Shown here one piece after another: positions 33,237-41,784 of a DNA stretch of 50,375 nucleotides. The stretch comes from JAUUZT01 sp964654015 (GTDB lineage: Bacteria; Chloroflexota; Dehalococcoidia; GIF9; AB-539-J10), in the NCBI GenBank assembly GCA_964654015.1, contig CAZZHQ010000009.1, forward strand, positions 1-50,375. Reading direction: 5' to 3'. The notes under the pieces are model-generated. The model did not search any database. It saw nothing but the letters and a program-made list of their open reading frames with translations, and had not been told where the DNA came from. Each line of letters opens with the position of its first letter. Position 1 is the first letter of the stretch. The position numbers and the translations under genes were made by a program.

Positions 33237-34490
33237 TTATTGAATGGGCCGCGGTCTTTTCCACAGTACCAACGCAATCAACGACAGACAGAGAGCAATA
33301 ATAGCAATAAAATTGAATACGCCATTTATACCAACAATATCCATAAAGTATCCAGCTACCGGCTGTATAAGGCTAGACCCTTCCATACTAAGTCCGAAAT
33401 AGAAACCAAATACTGTTGACATCAAAGCTGGTGGTGTATATGCCACCATTAGTGGTTGCATGGTTGATTGCCTCATATTCATTAATAACCCAAGAAGAAG
33501 CAGCACTGCTATCAACCCCACTCCAAATGGCAACCGGGTCGCCAGAAACAGTGCAGGCCCAGTAACAACCAGCACCAGTATTAGGGCGTTTACACGCCCC
33601 CACTTATCAGAAAGCCATCCGCCCAGTAGACTGCCAACAATTCCTCCGCCTCTAATAATACCCAGCCACATGGAAGCATGAACAGAGCTTATCCCATGCT
33701 TATCTACCAGGTATATAGCGACGAAAGCCATGGCAGCACCAGCTACAAACTGAAAAAGGATTGCCAGTATAACGAGTGGTGCAATGGGACGAAGGGCACG
33801 TCCCATTTGCACTATTTTGTTAGTCTGTCTGGTTTTAACAATAACAACATCCGGTTTCAAACTATTGATTTCTATATTTGAATCCTTGTACAGGTCCAGT
33901 CGTTTTCGCTCTTTAAATTTAAATACTATTAAAAAAGTAGCTATTAGAACTGGTACAGAAAGTATTAAAAAAGCGGAGCGCCAGCCAAACAAGCCAGCAA
34001 TAAGTCCACCTAGAACAGGGCTGGCGCTGAAACCAATACTGCCACCCAGCATATGTACAGCTATCACTCTACCATGATGTGATTTTTCAAAATAGCTAGT
34101 AAACATCGGCGTCGCAGATGGATGATAGCCACCGGAAAATATGCCCATTACAACCAGGGTGCCCATCATGATGCTGTATGTCGGACTAAAACCAATGGCA
34201 ATAGCGCTGAGTCCTACACCGCCCATGCCAACGGCAATAATCTTCCGCCGTGTGAATTTATCAGCTAGCCAGCCACCGAAGAACTGTGATATACCTGAGG
34301 TGATTGTATAAGAAGAGATTAGTAATCCTGTCTGTAAATAATTCAGCCCCATCGATTCACGGATAACTGGTAGCAATCCCACCAGGAGACCGGTAATCAA
34401 GTCATGACTGCCATGTGTATAGCCAAAGAAGGCGGCAGTACCACCTCCCCACTCACGAAATCCTTTTCTCAATCTAAGTATTTTAGGCAA
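33237..34490 (-). CDS. MFS transporter
   Basis: This 417-residue major facilitator has 12 predicted helices. The loop 2-3 motif reads GGWLADKFTRRKI and the second half has GGWLSDKWGRVNA, so both halves keep the MFS signature. The GYTHGSHDLITGLLVGLLP start resembles fosmidomycin-resistance-like exporters. The substrate is unknown. The upstream region to 34798 is divergent and holds the SDR promoter; I saw no clear promoter for this gene. Confidence 0.82.
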   Translation of the reverse strand: MPKILRLRKGFREWGGGTAAFFGYTHGSHDLITGLLVGLLPVIRESMGLNYLQTGLLISSYTITSGISQFFGGWLADKFTRRKIIAVGMGGVGLSAIAIGFSPTYSIMMGTLVVMGIFSGGYHPSATPMFTSYFEKSHHGRVIAVHMLGGSIGFSASPVLGGLIAGLFGWRSAFLILSVPVLIATFLIVFKFKERKRLDLYKDSNIEINSLKPDVVIVKTRQTNKIVQMGRALRPIAPLVILAILFQFVAGAAMAFVAIYLVDKHGISSVHASMWLGIIRGGGIVGSLLGGWLSDKWGRVNALILVLVVTGPALFLATRLPFGVGLIAVLLLLGLLMNMRQSTMQPLMVAYTPPALMSTVFGFYFGLSMEGSSLIQPVAGYFMDIVGINGVFNFIAIIALCLSLIALVLWKRPRPIQ

Positions 34491-34723
34491 TGATATTTAT
34501 TGCACCTTATGGATTTGATACACCCCTAACTAACATGGCTACGACGTAGATATCCCATAATAAACCAAGAGGATAGCCAAAAGGCTTAGTATTTAACTGC
34601 AAACCACCCGTGCTATTTTAACAGAGCATGGTTAAATAAAGCTAGATGAGCGATAATGTGTTGCTTCATGCTATCCTGAAAAACGAATAGTTTCGGTTAT
34701 CCATATAATCTGATACGTACCGG

Positions 34724-34752
34724 TTGATAGCCATATTAACAGATGCTAGTAT
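34724..34752 (+). promoter_or_regulatory. Promoter for the SDR gene
   Basis: TTGATA (34724-34729) and TGCTAGTAT (extended -10, TAGTAT at 34747-34752) are separated by 17 bases. The leader would be about 40 bases and contains GGGAGG before the ATG at 34799. The rest of the 308-base gap (34491-34798) shows nothing else I can name. Confidence 0.5.
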
Positions 34753-34798
34753 TCGACCACACACACTAGGCTACACTCAAAATAAAGGGAGGTTAACA

Positions 34799-35599
34799 AT
34801 GGGAGATCGTGTTAAAGGGAAAATAGCTATTGTCACCGGTGCTGGCTCTATAGGTCCAGGAACAGGAAATGGTAAAACTTCAGCTATCCTCTATGCTCGA
34901 GAGGGAGCCACGGTCATGCTGGTCGACCGCAATCTTAAAGCAGCCGAGGAGACCAGGCACATTATTGAAGGAGAGGGTGGTATCTCTTTTACCTTCGAGG
35001 CTGATGTTACCATTCCAGGTGACTGTAAGAGCATAGCAGAGAAATGCATCGAGGTTTATAATAAAATCGATATTCTTCACAACAACGTTGGCATTGAGAT
35101 ACCTGGCGGGGTAGTAGAAACGACTGAAGAAATATGGGACAAGGTGATGAATGTGAATCTGAAAAGCATGTTCCTGACCTCTAAATACGTGTTGCCCTAT
35201 ATGGTAAAACAGGGAAGCGGTTCCCTGATAAACATCTCATCGCTCAATGCCATAAGGACACTGCCAAGCTGCATCAGCACACCCTATGCAGTAGCTAAGG
35301 CAGGAGTCATTGCCTTGACCAGGGAAATAGCCATCCAGTATGCAGCGAAAGGAATACGGGCAAATGCCATATTGCCCGGACTAATGAACACTCCCCTGGT
35401 CGCAGCCACCATCATGGACTCTTACGGTGGCGACATCGACATGGCGATGGAGACACGAGATGCCATGTGCACTACAGGAAAGCAGGGTGAAGCATGGGAC
35501 GTCGGCTACGCAGCGCTGTTCCTCGCCTCAGATGAGGCAAAATATATCAATGGCGCAGCCCTGCTTGTTGATGGTGGACTCACCCAAATCTGGCGTTAG
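34799..35599 (+). CDS. Short-chain dehydrogenase/reductase
   Basis: This 266-residue classical-type SDR has the cofactor turn TGAGSIGPGTGNGK (about 14-27), which is longer than the usual TGxxxGIG. It also has NNVG, INISS, the catalytic YAVAKAG (Tyr and Lys) and LPGLMNTPL. Asp in LVDRN after beta 2 suggests NAD(H). The substrate is unknown. The ATG at 34799 has GGGAGG in front; an upstream start at 34724 would run through the promoter. Confidence 0.87.
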   Translation: MGDRVKGKIAIVTGAGSIGPGTGNGKTSAILYAREGATVMLVDRNLKAAEETRHIIEGEGGISFTFEADVTIPGDCKSIAEKCIEVYNKIDILHNNVGIEIPGGVVETTEEIWDKVMNVNLKSMFLTSKYVLPYMVKQGSGSLINISSLNAIRTLPSCISTPYAVAKAGVIALTREIAIQYAAKGIRANAILPGLMNTPLVAATIMDSYGGDIDMAMETRDAMCTTGKQGEAWDVGYAALFLASDEAKYINGAALLVDGGLTQIWR

Positions 35600-35656
35600 C
35601 CACATGCTGGGTTACACAGCATCGGTTACTATAGTAAAACGAGACTTATATGAGTA

Positions 35657-35672
35657 ACCAGGGAACCCTGGT
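35657..35672. terminator. Short perfect palindrome between convergent genes
   Basis: ACCAGGG-AA-CCCTGGT forms a 7-bp stem with a 2-base loop. It sits between the end of the SDR gene and the end of the cupin gene, which converge. No T-run follows on either strand, so it is only a weak bidirectional terminator candidate. Confidence 0.3.
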
Positions 35673-35674
35673 AT

Positions 35675-36046
35675 TTAATCCGATGATTTCGTTGCGGAAA
35701 GTGACCCGGGCATTTTGCCATCAATCAACGGCACCAGGCATACAAAACGAAAAACATCGTTCCCTACATTGTTGAAACAGTGTTTCTCGCCAGGCTTAAC
35801 ATAGATAGCATCTCCCTCACTCAGTTGTGTTTCTGTCTGCTCGCCTTTGACCATACCCTTCCCTGAGCTAACAAAAACCTCATGTTCCCATGGGTGGGAA
35901 TGGAATGGGGTCGAACTCGAAGGCTCCAGTTCAAAAACACGCATGACGAAGTTCGGTACCCCTTCATCGGGACCAGCCACGACATGCATCATCACCCCTG
36001 GTAATTCCTCCTTGCCTTTCACCTGACGATAGTTCTGGATTTTCAT
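35675..36046 (-). CDS. Cupin-domain protein
   Basis: This 123-residue single cupin has motif 1 TPFHSHPWEHEVFVSSGKG and motif 2 GDAIYVKPGEKHCFNNVG. The metal-binding His, Glu and His are all present. The start at 36046 has AAGGAG seven bases upstream and excludes 12 residues of a longer frame. It is likely a small metal-dependent sensor or isomerase; the function is not clear. Confidence 0.8.
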   Translation of the reverse strand: MKIQNYRQVKGKEELPGVMMHVVAGPDEGVPNFVMRVFELEPSSSTPFHSHPWEHEVFVSSGKGMVKGEQTETQLSEGDAIYVKPGEKHCFNNVGNDVFRFVCLVPLIDGKMPGSLSATKSSD

Positions 36047-36160
36047 ATCAGTCTCCTTGCTAACATAAATTCTGAAGGGCAAATCACCCTATCCACTGAT
36101 TATAGATAATAATACAATTGTTTATCAAGAATCCATACTGTTGTTTTCCCAGTGACGCCC

Positions 36161-36188
36161 TTTACAGACTGCAAATAAATGCTACAAT
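36161..36188 (+). promoter_or_regulatory. Promoter for the membrane protein/YtxH pair
   Basis: TTTACA (36161-36166) and TGCTACAAT (TACAAT at 36183-36188) are separated by 16 bases, with an extended TG. The ATG at 36224 follows after a GGGAGGTGG ribosome site. Confidence 0.5.
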
Positions 36189-36223
36189 AGTTATAAGTAG
36201 TATTATCAAGGGAGGTGGAAACA

Positions 36224-36514
36224 ATGGATATAGCCTGGCTCAGGGATCTGATAATCTGTATCTCAGGTATAGTGGCAATTGTGGTACTCCTACTGCTTGC
36301 TGTCTTAGCAGTTACTATATATCGTAAATCCAAGTCTTTACTATTCTCAATAGAAGCCACTTCGAAAAACCTTCAAGAAATCAGTTCCGTATTACGGGAG
36401 AAAATTTTTACACCTTTTGCCGGGATAGGGTCTTTCATCCAGGGCATAAGTAAAGTAATGGAAACTATTAACAGGATACACAGAAAAAAGCAAGGAGGAA
36501 AACACGATGGATAA
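36224..36514 (+). CDS. Single-span membrane protein, DUF948-like
   Basis: This 96-residue protein has one N-terminal membrane helix (about 10-32). An amphipathic helix follows (SIEATSKNLQEISSVLREK) and then a Gly-containing stretch. Size and layout resemble DUF948-type proteins, which are often next to YtxH genes. The ATG at 36224 has GGGAGGTGG upstream. It overlaps the YtxH gene by eight bases. Its role is unknown. Confidence 0.65.
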   Translation: MDIAWLRDLIICISGIVAIVVLLLLAVLAVTIYRKSKSLLFSIEATSKNLQEISSVLREKIFTPFAGIGSFIQGISKVMETINRIHRKKQGGKHDG

Positions 36515-36767
36515 GAATGAAGTCTCCGGACTCAGCACAGGCTTTGTTATGGGCGTCTTAGTCGGCGCTACCATTGGCTTTCTCTTTGCCCCTCTCCCTG
36601 GCAAAGAAACCAGAGATGTGGTACGGGAAGGGGCAAAAAAAGTCAGGGCTCGAACAGCCGAGATGGCTGATGATGTGAGAGAGGTGGTTACCGAGACCTA
36701 TGAAGATGTTAAGGGTGTAACGGCAGAGGCTATAGAGAAGTCCCACGCCCATACAAAAGAGAGTTAA
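36507..36767 (+). CDS. YtxH-domain protein
   Basis: This 86-residue protein has the YtxH signature GFVMGVLVGATIGFLFAPLPG (one short Gly-rich membrane helix, about 12-32) followed by KETRD and a long helical tail with VREGAKKVRARTAEM. Such proteins are found in stress regulons of Gram-positive bacteria; function is not established. It is coexpressed with the upstream membrane protein. Confidence 0.83.
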   Translation: MDKNEVSGLSTGFVMGVLVGATIGFLFAPLPGKETRDVVREGAKKVRARTAEMADDVREVVTETYEDVKGVTAEAIEKSHAHTKES

Positions 36768-36943
36768 GCTGCCCGATAGACCTTATTGAGAGATAAATCA
36801 GTACGGGTTGCACGTGCCCTACTGAAAGACGATACTGGTTCCGCAGTGACTTTTTCCTGTAACTGAGAAATCCCATAGGGGTCTGTAAGTTTATAAACAT
36901 GGCAGTGCCCCTGGAGTTCAGTTAATAAATCATGTGAGATGCA

Positions 36944-38029
36944 TTGAATACAGCAAGCAGCTTTCTTAAAAAACAATGGCGCCTGATATCTCTTGTAACA
37001 GGCCTGGTGCTGCTATGTGTGCTTCTCTGGACTCTAAGACAAGCCCTGTTGCCTTTCGGCATCGCTCTTGTTCTAGCTTACTTGATGTTACCAATGCTTA
37101 GATGGGCGGAGGGAAAACTCCCACAGCATGATAAGTTACGGGATGCCAAACATATAATACTGATAGTTCTATTTATCTTGTTTATCTTCACTCTGGTGGG
37201 GCTTGTCATATGGCTTGTATTAGATATATTCATTGGAACCTTCTCTTCATTACTAGCCAACGCGCCACAGTTCGTTTCATCTGGCATAGGGGTGCTACGA
37301 GAATGGGCTGAAGGTATCCGTGAGATATTACCTCCAACATTGCAGCAGCAGATGGATGAACTCGTCTCGGACATTAGTTCCTCCCTAGCCAGTTCTATAC
37401 AGGGCCTTTTCAGAGGAGGAATTTTATCCCTGCCAAACATCTTCAACCCACTGCTCAGTCTTGTTTGTATCCCCGTTTTCCTCTTCTACCTGCTAAAGGA
37501 CTCTGAGAAACTGAGTAACGGTTTCTACTCCGCCATACCGCAATGGCTAGCTGAGCACATTAAAAACATTGTCAGTATTGTTGAGACGGTTCTGGGAAGA
37601 TATATCCGGGCTCAATTGGTGCTCGGATTCATAGTAGGTTACGCCTGCTTCCTGGTTTTATTCATTATGAAAGTGCCATTTGCGCCAACGCTTGGCATTA
37701 TTGCCGGGGTAACCGAGCTCATTCCTATACTGGGGCCTTGGATCGGGGGTGCCATAGCTTTCTTCGTGGCCCTGGCCACCGTACCTGAGAAAGCCTTATG
37801 GGTAGCATTACTGTTCCTTGCAATTCAGTTATTGGAAAACAACTTTCTTGTCCCAAGAATTCATGGTCATTACCTGCGCATACATCCAGCTATCACTCTG
37901 GTATTACTTGTACTTGGAAGCTATATTGCCGGAATCTGGGGAATAATCCTGATTGTTCCTTTTGCCGCAACAACCATTGCAATCTACAAATACTTGCGCC
38001 ACAGTACAAAACTGAGCGACGCTCAGTGA
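36944..38029 (+). CDS. AI-2E family transporter (PerM/YdiK-like)
   Basis: This 361-residue membrane protein has about eight helices and the AI-2E exporter family layout. It has a long loop after helix 3 and the C-terminal ITELIPILGPWIGG-like segment (here GVTELIPILGPWIGG). It ends with the LLVLGSYIAGIWGIILIVPFAA region. The start codon is TTG with no strong ribosome site, so the first residues are uncertain. The 176-base region before it holds no clear promoter. Confidence 0.83.
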   Translation: MNTASSFLKKQWRLISLVTGLVLLCVLLWTLRQALLPFGIALVLAYLMLPMLRWAEGKLPQHDKLRDAKHIILIVLFILFIFTLVGLVIWLVLDIFIGTFSSLLANAPQFVSSGIGVLREWAEGIREILPPTLQQQMDELVSDISSSLASSIQGLFRGGILSLPNIFNPLLSLVCIPVFLFYLLKDSEKLSNGFYSAIPQWLAEHIKNIVSIVETVLGRYIRAQLVLGFIVGYACFLVLFIMKVPFAPTLGIIAGVTELIPILGPWIGGAIAFFVALATVPEKALWVALLFLAIQLLENNFLVPRIHGHYLRIHPAITLVLLVLGSYIAGIWGIILIVPFAATTIAIYKYLRHSTKLSDAQ

Positions 38030-38133
38030 ATCAATAGACGGTGATCCGGACAATTACCTGCGTCACTATTGCAGGTCTATAACTGACAAATCAGAGTACA
38101 GACTGTAACTCTTAGAACGACATAATCAGAGTG

Positions 38134-39294
38134 CTACCATGCAGCCTTCCATATAGCACGTACATCATCCAGGCTGAGTTCCTTCGGGTTGTTAGACATC
38201 AGTCGAGTTACCTCCATAGTAGCCACCGCCATACCCTCCAGCGCATCCTGTGGAACGTCGAGATCTCGTAATCTCTGAGGAACTCCAACATCGTTAGAGA
38301 TATCCTTAACCGCCACAACCGCTCTCATAGCAGCTTCCCTGAGTGACAATCCATCGGTCTCTTCACCCATCGTCCTGGCAACCATAGCAAATTTCTCAAG
38401 GTTAGAGCAGAAGTTTTGCTCCATGACATACGACAACAGTAGAGAATTTGCTACCCCATGAGGCACATGGAAACGCGCACCCAGAGGATAAGCCATGGCA
38501 TGAACAGCAGTTGTCCCTGAATTAACAATCATGATACCACCCAGCATCGCCGCCTCGGACATATGATTACGCGCTTCCTCATTTGAACCATCAGCTACAG
38601 CAGTCCTGAGGCTTCCAGCGATAAGGCTTATGGCCTCAAGTGCCAGTGCATCGGTAAATGTATTTGCCTTCTTGCCCGTATAACATTCGATAGCGTGGAC
38701 AAGCGCATCCAAACCAGAAGCAGCACTCACGTTAGCCGGGCATCCATAAGTAAGAGTAGGGTCTACAAGTGACAGACGTGGGAAAATGTATGGACTAACT
38801 ATAGCAAGTTTAAGCTGTCTTTCAGTGTCACCAAAGATGGCTATATTCGTTGCCTCACTGCCAGTCCCTGCTGTGGTAGGAACTGCAACGACAGGGATAC
38901 AGGGCCCCGGCACCAAATTTGTGCCAAGATAATCTATTCCCTTACCCCCATGAGTCATCAGGACAGAGAGCCCTTTAGCCGTATCTATGCTCGAGCCTCC
39001 CCCTACAGCCAACAATATATCAAATCTCTTCTTGCGATATTCATCAGCTATGGTATCCAATTTGGACAGCGTCGGTTCCGGCTCAGACCCGGCAAAAATA
39101 CTTGTTGCAACTTCCGCTTTAGTTAGTTGTTCCTGAATGGGTTCGATAAGACCAGCTTTATTAACTCCAGCATCGGTAATAACCAAAGCAGTACTTGTTC
39201 CCCAGTGAATAAGCTCATCAGCCAATGTTTCCAAAGCTCCCACACCAAATCTAATCATTTTAGGCATTGTAAGCTGATATATCTTTGAACTCAT
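38134..39294 (-). CDS. Iron-type alcohol dehydrogenase
   Basis: This 386-residue group III (Fe-ADH) enzyme has the nucleotide-binding GGGSSIDTAKG (98-108). The metal ligands are D196, H200, H265 and H279 (DALVHAIECY, AVHAMAYP, VPHGVA). It reduces aldehydes or oxidises alcohols with NAD(P)H. It is divergent from a ThDP decarboxylase that makes a C2 aldehyde, which suggests the substrate. Sulfoacetaldehyde reductase (SarD) and phosphonoacetaldehyde reductase (PhpC) are both of this family. A general alcohol dehydrogenase is possible. Confidence 0.88.
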   Translation of the reverse strand: MSSKIYQLTMPKMIRFGVGALETLADELIHWGTSTALVITDAGVNKAGLIEPIQEQLTKAEVATSIFAGSEPEPTLSKLDTIADEYRKKRFDILLAVGGGSSIDTAKGLSVLMTHGGKGIDYLGTNLVPGPCIPVVAVPTTAGTGSEATNIAIFGDTERQLKLAIVSPYIFPRLSLVDPTLTYGCPANVSAASGLDALVHAIECYTGKKANTFTDALALEAISLIAGSLRTAVADGSNEEARNHMSEAAMLGGIMIVNSGTTAVHAMAYPLGARFHVPHGVANSLLLSYVMEQNFCSNLEKFAMVARTMGEETDGLSLREAAMRAVVAVKDISNDVGVPQRLRDLDVPQDALEGMAVATMEVTRLMSNNPKELSLDDVRAIWKAAW

Positions 39295-39405
39295 TGATTC
39301 CTCCTTTGAATTTATCTGTTACTTTTGTAGCGGCAGGATCAGTTGTACTAGATTTGCTGAAATAATTAAGCTCCAGCAAACAAAAGAATGTCACTTAATT
39401 TCCAT

Positions 39406-39435
39406 ATTATACACTACCAGGCATTCTTTGAACAA
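39406..39435 (-). promoter_or_regulatory. Promoter for the alcohol dehydrogenase
   Basis: On the minus strand, TTGTTC (39430-39435) and TATAAT (39406-39411) are separated by 18 bases. The leader would be about 105 bases. It lies in the 354-base divergent region 39295-39648, which holds no gene that I can support. Confidence 0.5.
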
Positions 39436-39518
39436 TAGAAACACCTCACGCCAACGAAATTGTATCCCAGCACACGGATAAATAGTGTAATTTATCAACG
39501 TCTCTCATCTGGAATATG

Positions 39519-39547
39519 TTGACAGAAATCTCATGCTGAAATACAAT
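39519..39547 (+). promoter_or_regulatory. Consensus promoter for the decarboxylase genes
   Basis: TTGACA (39519-39524) and TACAAT (39542-39547) are separated by 17 bases. This is the closest match to the bacterial consensus in the window. The leader to the start at 39649 would be about 95 bases. Confidence 0.6.
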
Positions 39548-39648
39548 CGGTTTAGAAGATATAAGCCTCCAAAGATTAGTGATTATGTACAGCAGAATAG
39601 GCACTGGTTTATTCATTATCACTGGCAGCAAAAAAGGAATTTTGAGCA

Positions 39649-40152
39649 TTGATAAATAACGAAGCAAATCTTACAGCTAATAAGATTCTGGATCAGCTAA
39701 GCGTCTGTGGAATAACTCATGTTGTCTGGCTACCCGATAGTGAATCGCGATTTATGTACGACTCCCTGTTAAGCCGACCAGAGTTCACCCTCGTTCCGGT
39801 ATGTCGCGAGGGAGAAGCCATAGCCATTGCTGCAGGGTTAATGCTGGGAGGTAAAAAGGTGGTAGTATTGCACCAAAATACCGGTTTCTTCGAGTCTGGT
39901 GACTCAATACGAGGCCTGTCACTAGACCTTCACCTGCCCCTGCTGATGTTGATTGGCTACCGGGGTTGGCAAAGAAACCACCCATTAACGGATTCAGCTG
40001 CCATATTCACTGAACCTATACTGAATGCCTGGAACATCAGGCACTACCTTATAGAGAACGACGAAGATGCAGAGAAGATTGCTACAGGCTACGAAGAAGC
40101 CCAAAAGACAAATAATCCGGTGGTGATTTTAATCGGTACGGAGTATAAGTAA
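39649..40152 (+). CDS. comD: ThDP decarboxylase alpha subunit (ComD/sulfopyruvate decarboxylase-like)
   Basis: This 167-residue protein is the pyrimidine-binding half of a ThDP enzyme. The catalytic Glu lies in VCREGEAIAIAAG, and the loop IGYRGWQRNHPL follows. Size and the split into two genes match sulfopyruvate decarboxylase of coenzyme M synthesis. Phosphonopyruvate decarboxylase has the same domains but is usually one chain. The start codon is TTG. It is two bases from the beta subunit gene. Confidence 0.82.
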   Translation: MINNEANLTANKILDQLSVCGITHVVWLPDSESRFMYDSLLSRPEFTLVPVCREGEAIAIAAGLMLGGKKVVVLHQNTGFFESGDSIRGLSLDLHLPLLMLIGYRGWQRNHPLTDSAAIFTEPILNAWNIRHYLIENDEDAEKIATGYEEAQKTNNPVVILIGTEYK

Positions 40153-40154
40153 CC

Positions 40155-40727
40155 TTGATAGATAGCTACAAAGCCCAACAGTTAATTTCACGATATCGTG
40201 GTAACGCAATCGTCATCCCCACGATGACGGCTAACTTCGAATGGCCACAGGTATCCAGCAAACCAGGACTGGACCTTTTATTCAGCGGTGCCATGGGAAA
40301 AGCCTCATCACTGGGGCTTGGACTGGCACTAGCTCAACCTGAAAGGAAGGTTATCGTTCTGGATGGCGACGGCAGCCTGATGATGAATCTTGGCAGCCTG
40401 ATTACCATCGCCAACATGGCTCCTGCCAACCTGATTCACTTCTTATTCATAAACCAGGTATACCGAACCACAGGTGGCCAGCCTGTTCCACACGCACATA
40501 GAGTAAATTTCGTAGCATTGGCAACAGCTGCTGGCTACGCCAATGCCTCCCTGTTCAAGTCCATAGAAGAGCTACAGGACAATATAGAGAGCATCATTAC
40601 TAAGACAGGACCGACTTTTGTGTGTCTTGAAGTTCCGCCAGCTACTAGCAGGCCTCCCTTCCCATTGACTCGTACCTCTGATATTATCGACAAGTTCAGA
40701 ACCACCATACAAGAAGATAATACATAA
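40155..40727 (+). CDS. comE: ThDP decarboxylase beta subunit (ComE/sulfopyruvate decarboxylase-like)
   Basis: This 190-residue protein is the pyrophosphate-binding half. The ThDP motif starts GDGSLMMNLGSL and ends INQVYRTTGGQP, with N-Q where most enzymes have N-N. The GAMGKASSLGLGLALA segment is typical of sulfopyruvate and phosphonopyruvate decarboxylases. It should work as a heteromer with the upstream alpha subunit to make a C2 aldehyde. The start codon is TTG. There is no PEP mutase or ComABC gene in the window to decide between phosphonate and sulfonate. Confidence 0.82.
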   Translation: MIDSYKAQQLISRYRGNAIVIPTMTANFEWPQVSSKPGLDLLFSGAMGKASSLGLGLALAQPERKVIVLDGDGSLMMNLGSLITIANMAPANLIHFLFINQVYRTTGGQPVPHAHRVNFVALATAAGYANASLFKSIEELQDNIESIITKTGPTFVCLEVPPATSRPPFPLTRTSDIIDKFRTTIQEDNT

Positions 40728-40854
40728 ACAATCACAAACATATAACCAGTTATTGTATTCCTGCTATAGTGTTACAAGGGAACAGTATCTTCATAGACAG
40801 CCAATTGGCTACCATAAACAGCTTTGATAATCCAGGCAGGAAAGAGATCTTGAT

Positions 40855-41742
40855 ATGAATCCTTTAGTGATAGTGCTGGTCCTTTGTTCTTCCCTGATGC
40901 ATGCAAGCTGGAATTTGCTTGCTCGCCGTAAAGGGCGTAAAGGGTCAGAAACCGCATTCTTTTACAGGATGATAACCGTGGTCGTCCTGGCAGGTATCAT
41001 TCCTGCCTTAATCAGTGAGCTGACAGTAAATTCTCTGCCCATAAAGGCCTGGCTCTGTGTTATTGGAGCAGGCTCTTTTTGTGGATTCTATTTCTTCTGT
41101 CTGGCACAGTCATACGAATCTTCAGATTTTACTATAGTTTATCCTATAGCCCGTTCTCTTCCAGTACTCCTCGTAGGTATCGGTGACATACTGCTAGGAA
41201 GAAGCATCAGCTCAGTAGGATGGCTGGGCATGTCGCTGGTAGTTTCTGGTTGTTTCCTGGTACCCCTCCGTTCAATCCGTGAATTCCAGTTACATCGATA
41301 TATCAACCGTGCAAATCTCTGGATGCTGTTCACCGCCCTAGGAACAGTGGGTTACACATTGCTTGATAAGAGCGCTTCAGAAATAGTAGTTCAGGGACCA
41401 GCGACTGCCGCTCGCTACGGTTATTTCTTTTTCTTTTTTGCCTATATAAGCTTCTCATTGTGCTTGCGTATATCAAAGAAAAAAATACCAGATATAAAAT
41501 CCATCGGCTGGAGACTACCAGCAACCAGTGGCTTATTGAACTTTAGCTCGTATTGGCTAATACTCTGGGCATACCAGTTGATGCAACAGGCCAGTTACAT
41601 ACTGGCTTTCAGGCAAACCAGCATTGTCATCGGTGTCATCGCTGCCTTCTTTATCTATAAAGAGGAAGGAAAGATTCCTCGAATAATCGGCACGCTAATC
41701 CTCGCTGCCGGATTAATACTCATCACATTATGGGGAAAGTGA
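40855..41742 (+). CDS. DMT/EamA-family transporter
   Basis: This 295-residue protein has about ten helices in two EamA halves. The first begins VLCSSLMHASWNLLARR and the second ends with the GTLILAAGLILITLWG helix. Such permeases export or import small metabolites. It lies 127 bases after the decarboxylase genes on the same strand and may move the product or substrate of that pathway, but nothing in the sequence shows this. Confidence 0.8.
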   Translation: MNPLVIVLVLCSSLMHASWNLLARRKGRKGSETAFFYRMITVVVLAGIIPALISELTVNSLPIKAWLCVIGAGSFCGFYFFCLAQSYESSDFTIVYPIARSLPVLLVGIGDILLGRSISSVGWLGMSLVVSGCFLVPLRSIREFQLHRYINRANLWMLFTALGTVGYTLLDKSASEIVVQGPATAARYGYFFFFFAYISFSLCLRISKKKIPDIKSIGWRLPATSGLLNFSSYWLILWAYQLMQQASYILAFRQTSIVIGVIAAFFIYKEEGKIPRIIGTLILAAGLILITLWGK

Positions 41743-41784
41743 TTGAGCACAAACCTGTGAAATTAGGCTACGATTGACTCCTAT

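Noticed and set aside
36764..36976. 70-residue minus-strand frame between the YtxH gene and the AI-2E gene
   Set aside because: It overlaps the start of the AI-2E gene, has no ribosome site that I can see and matches no family I know. Its stop only touches the YtxH stop by chance-like overlap. It remains a weak possibility.
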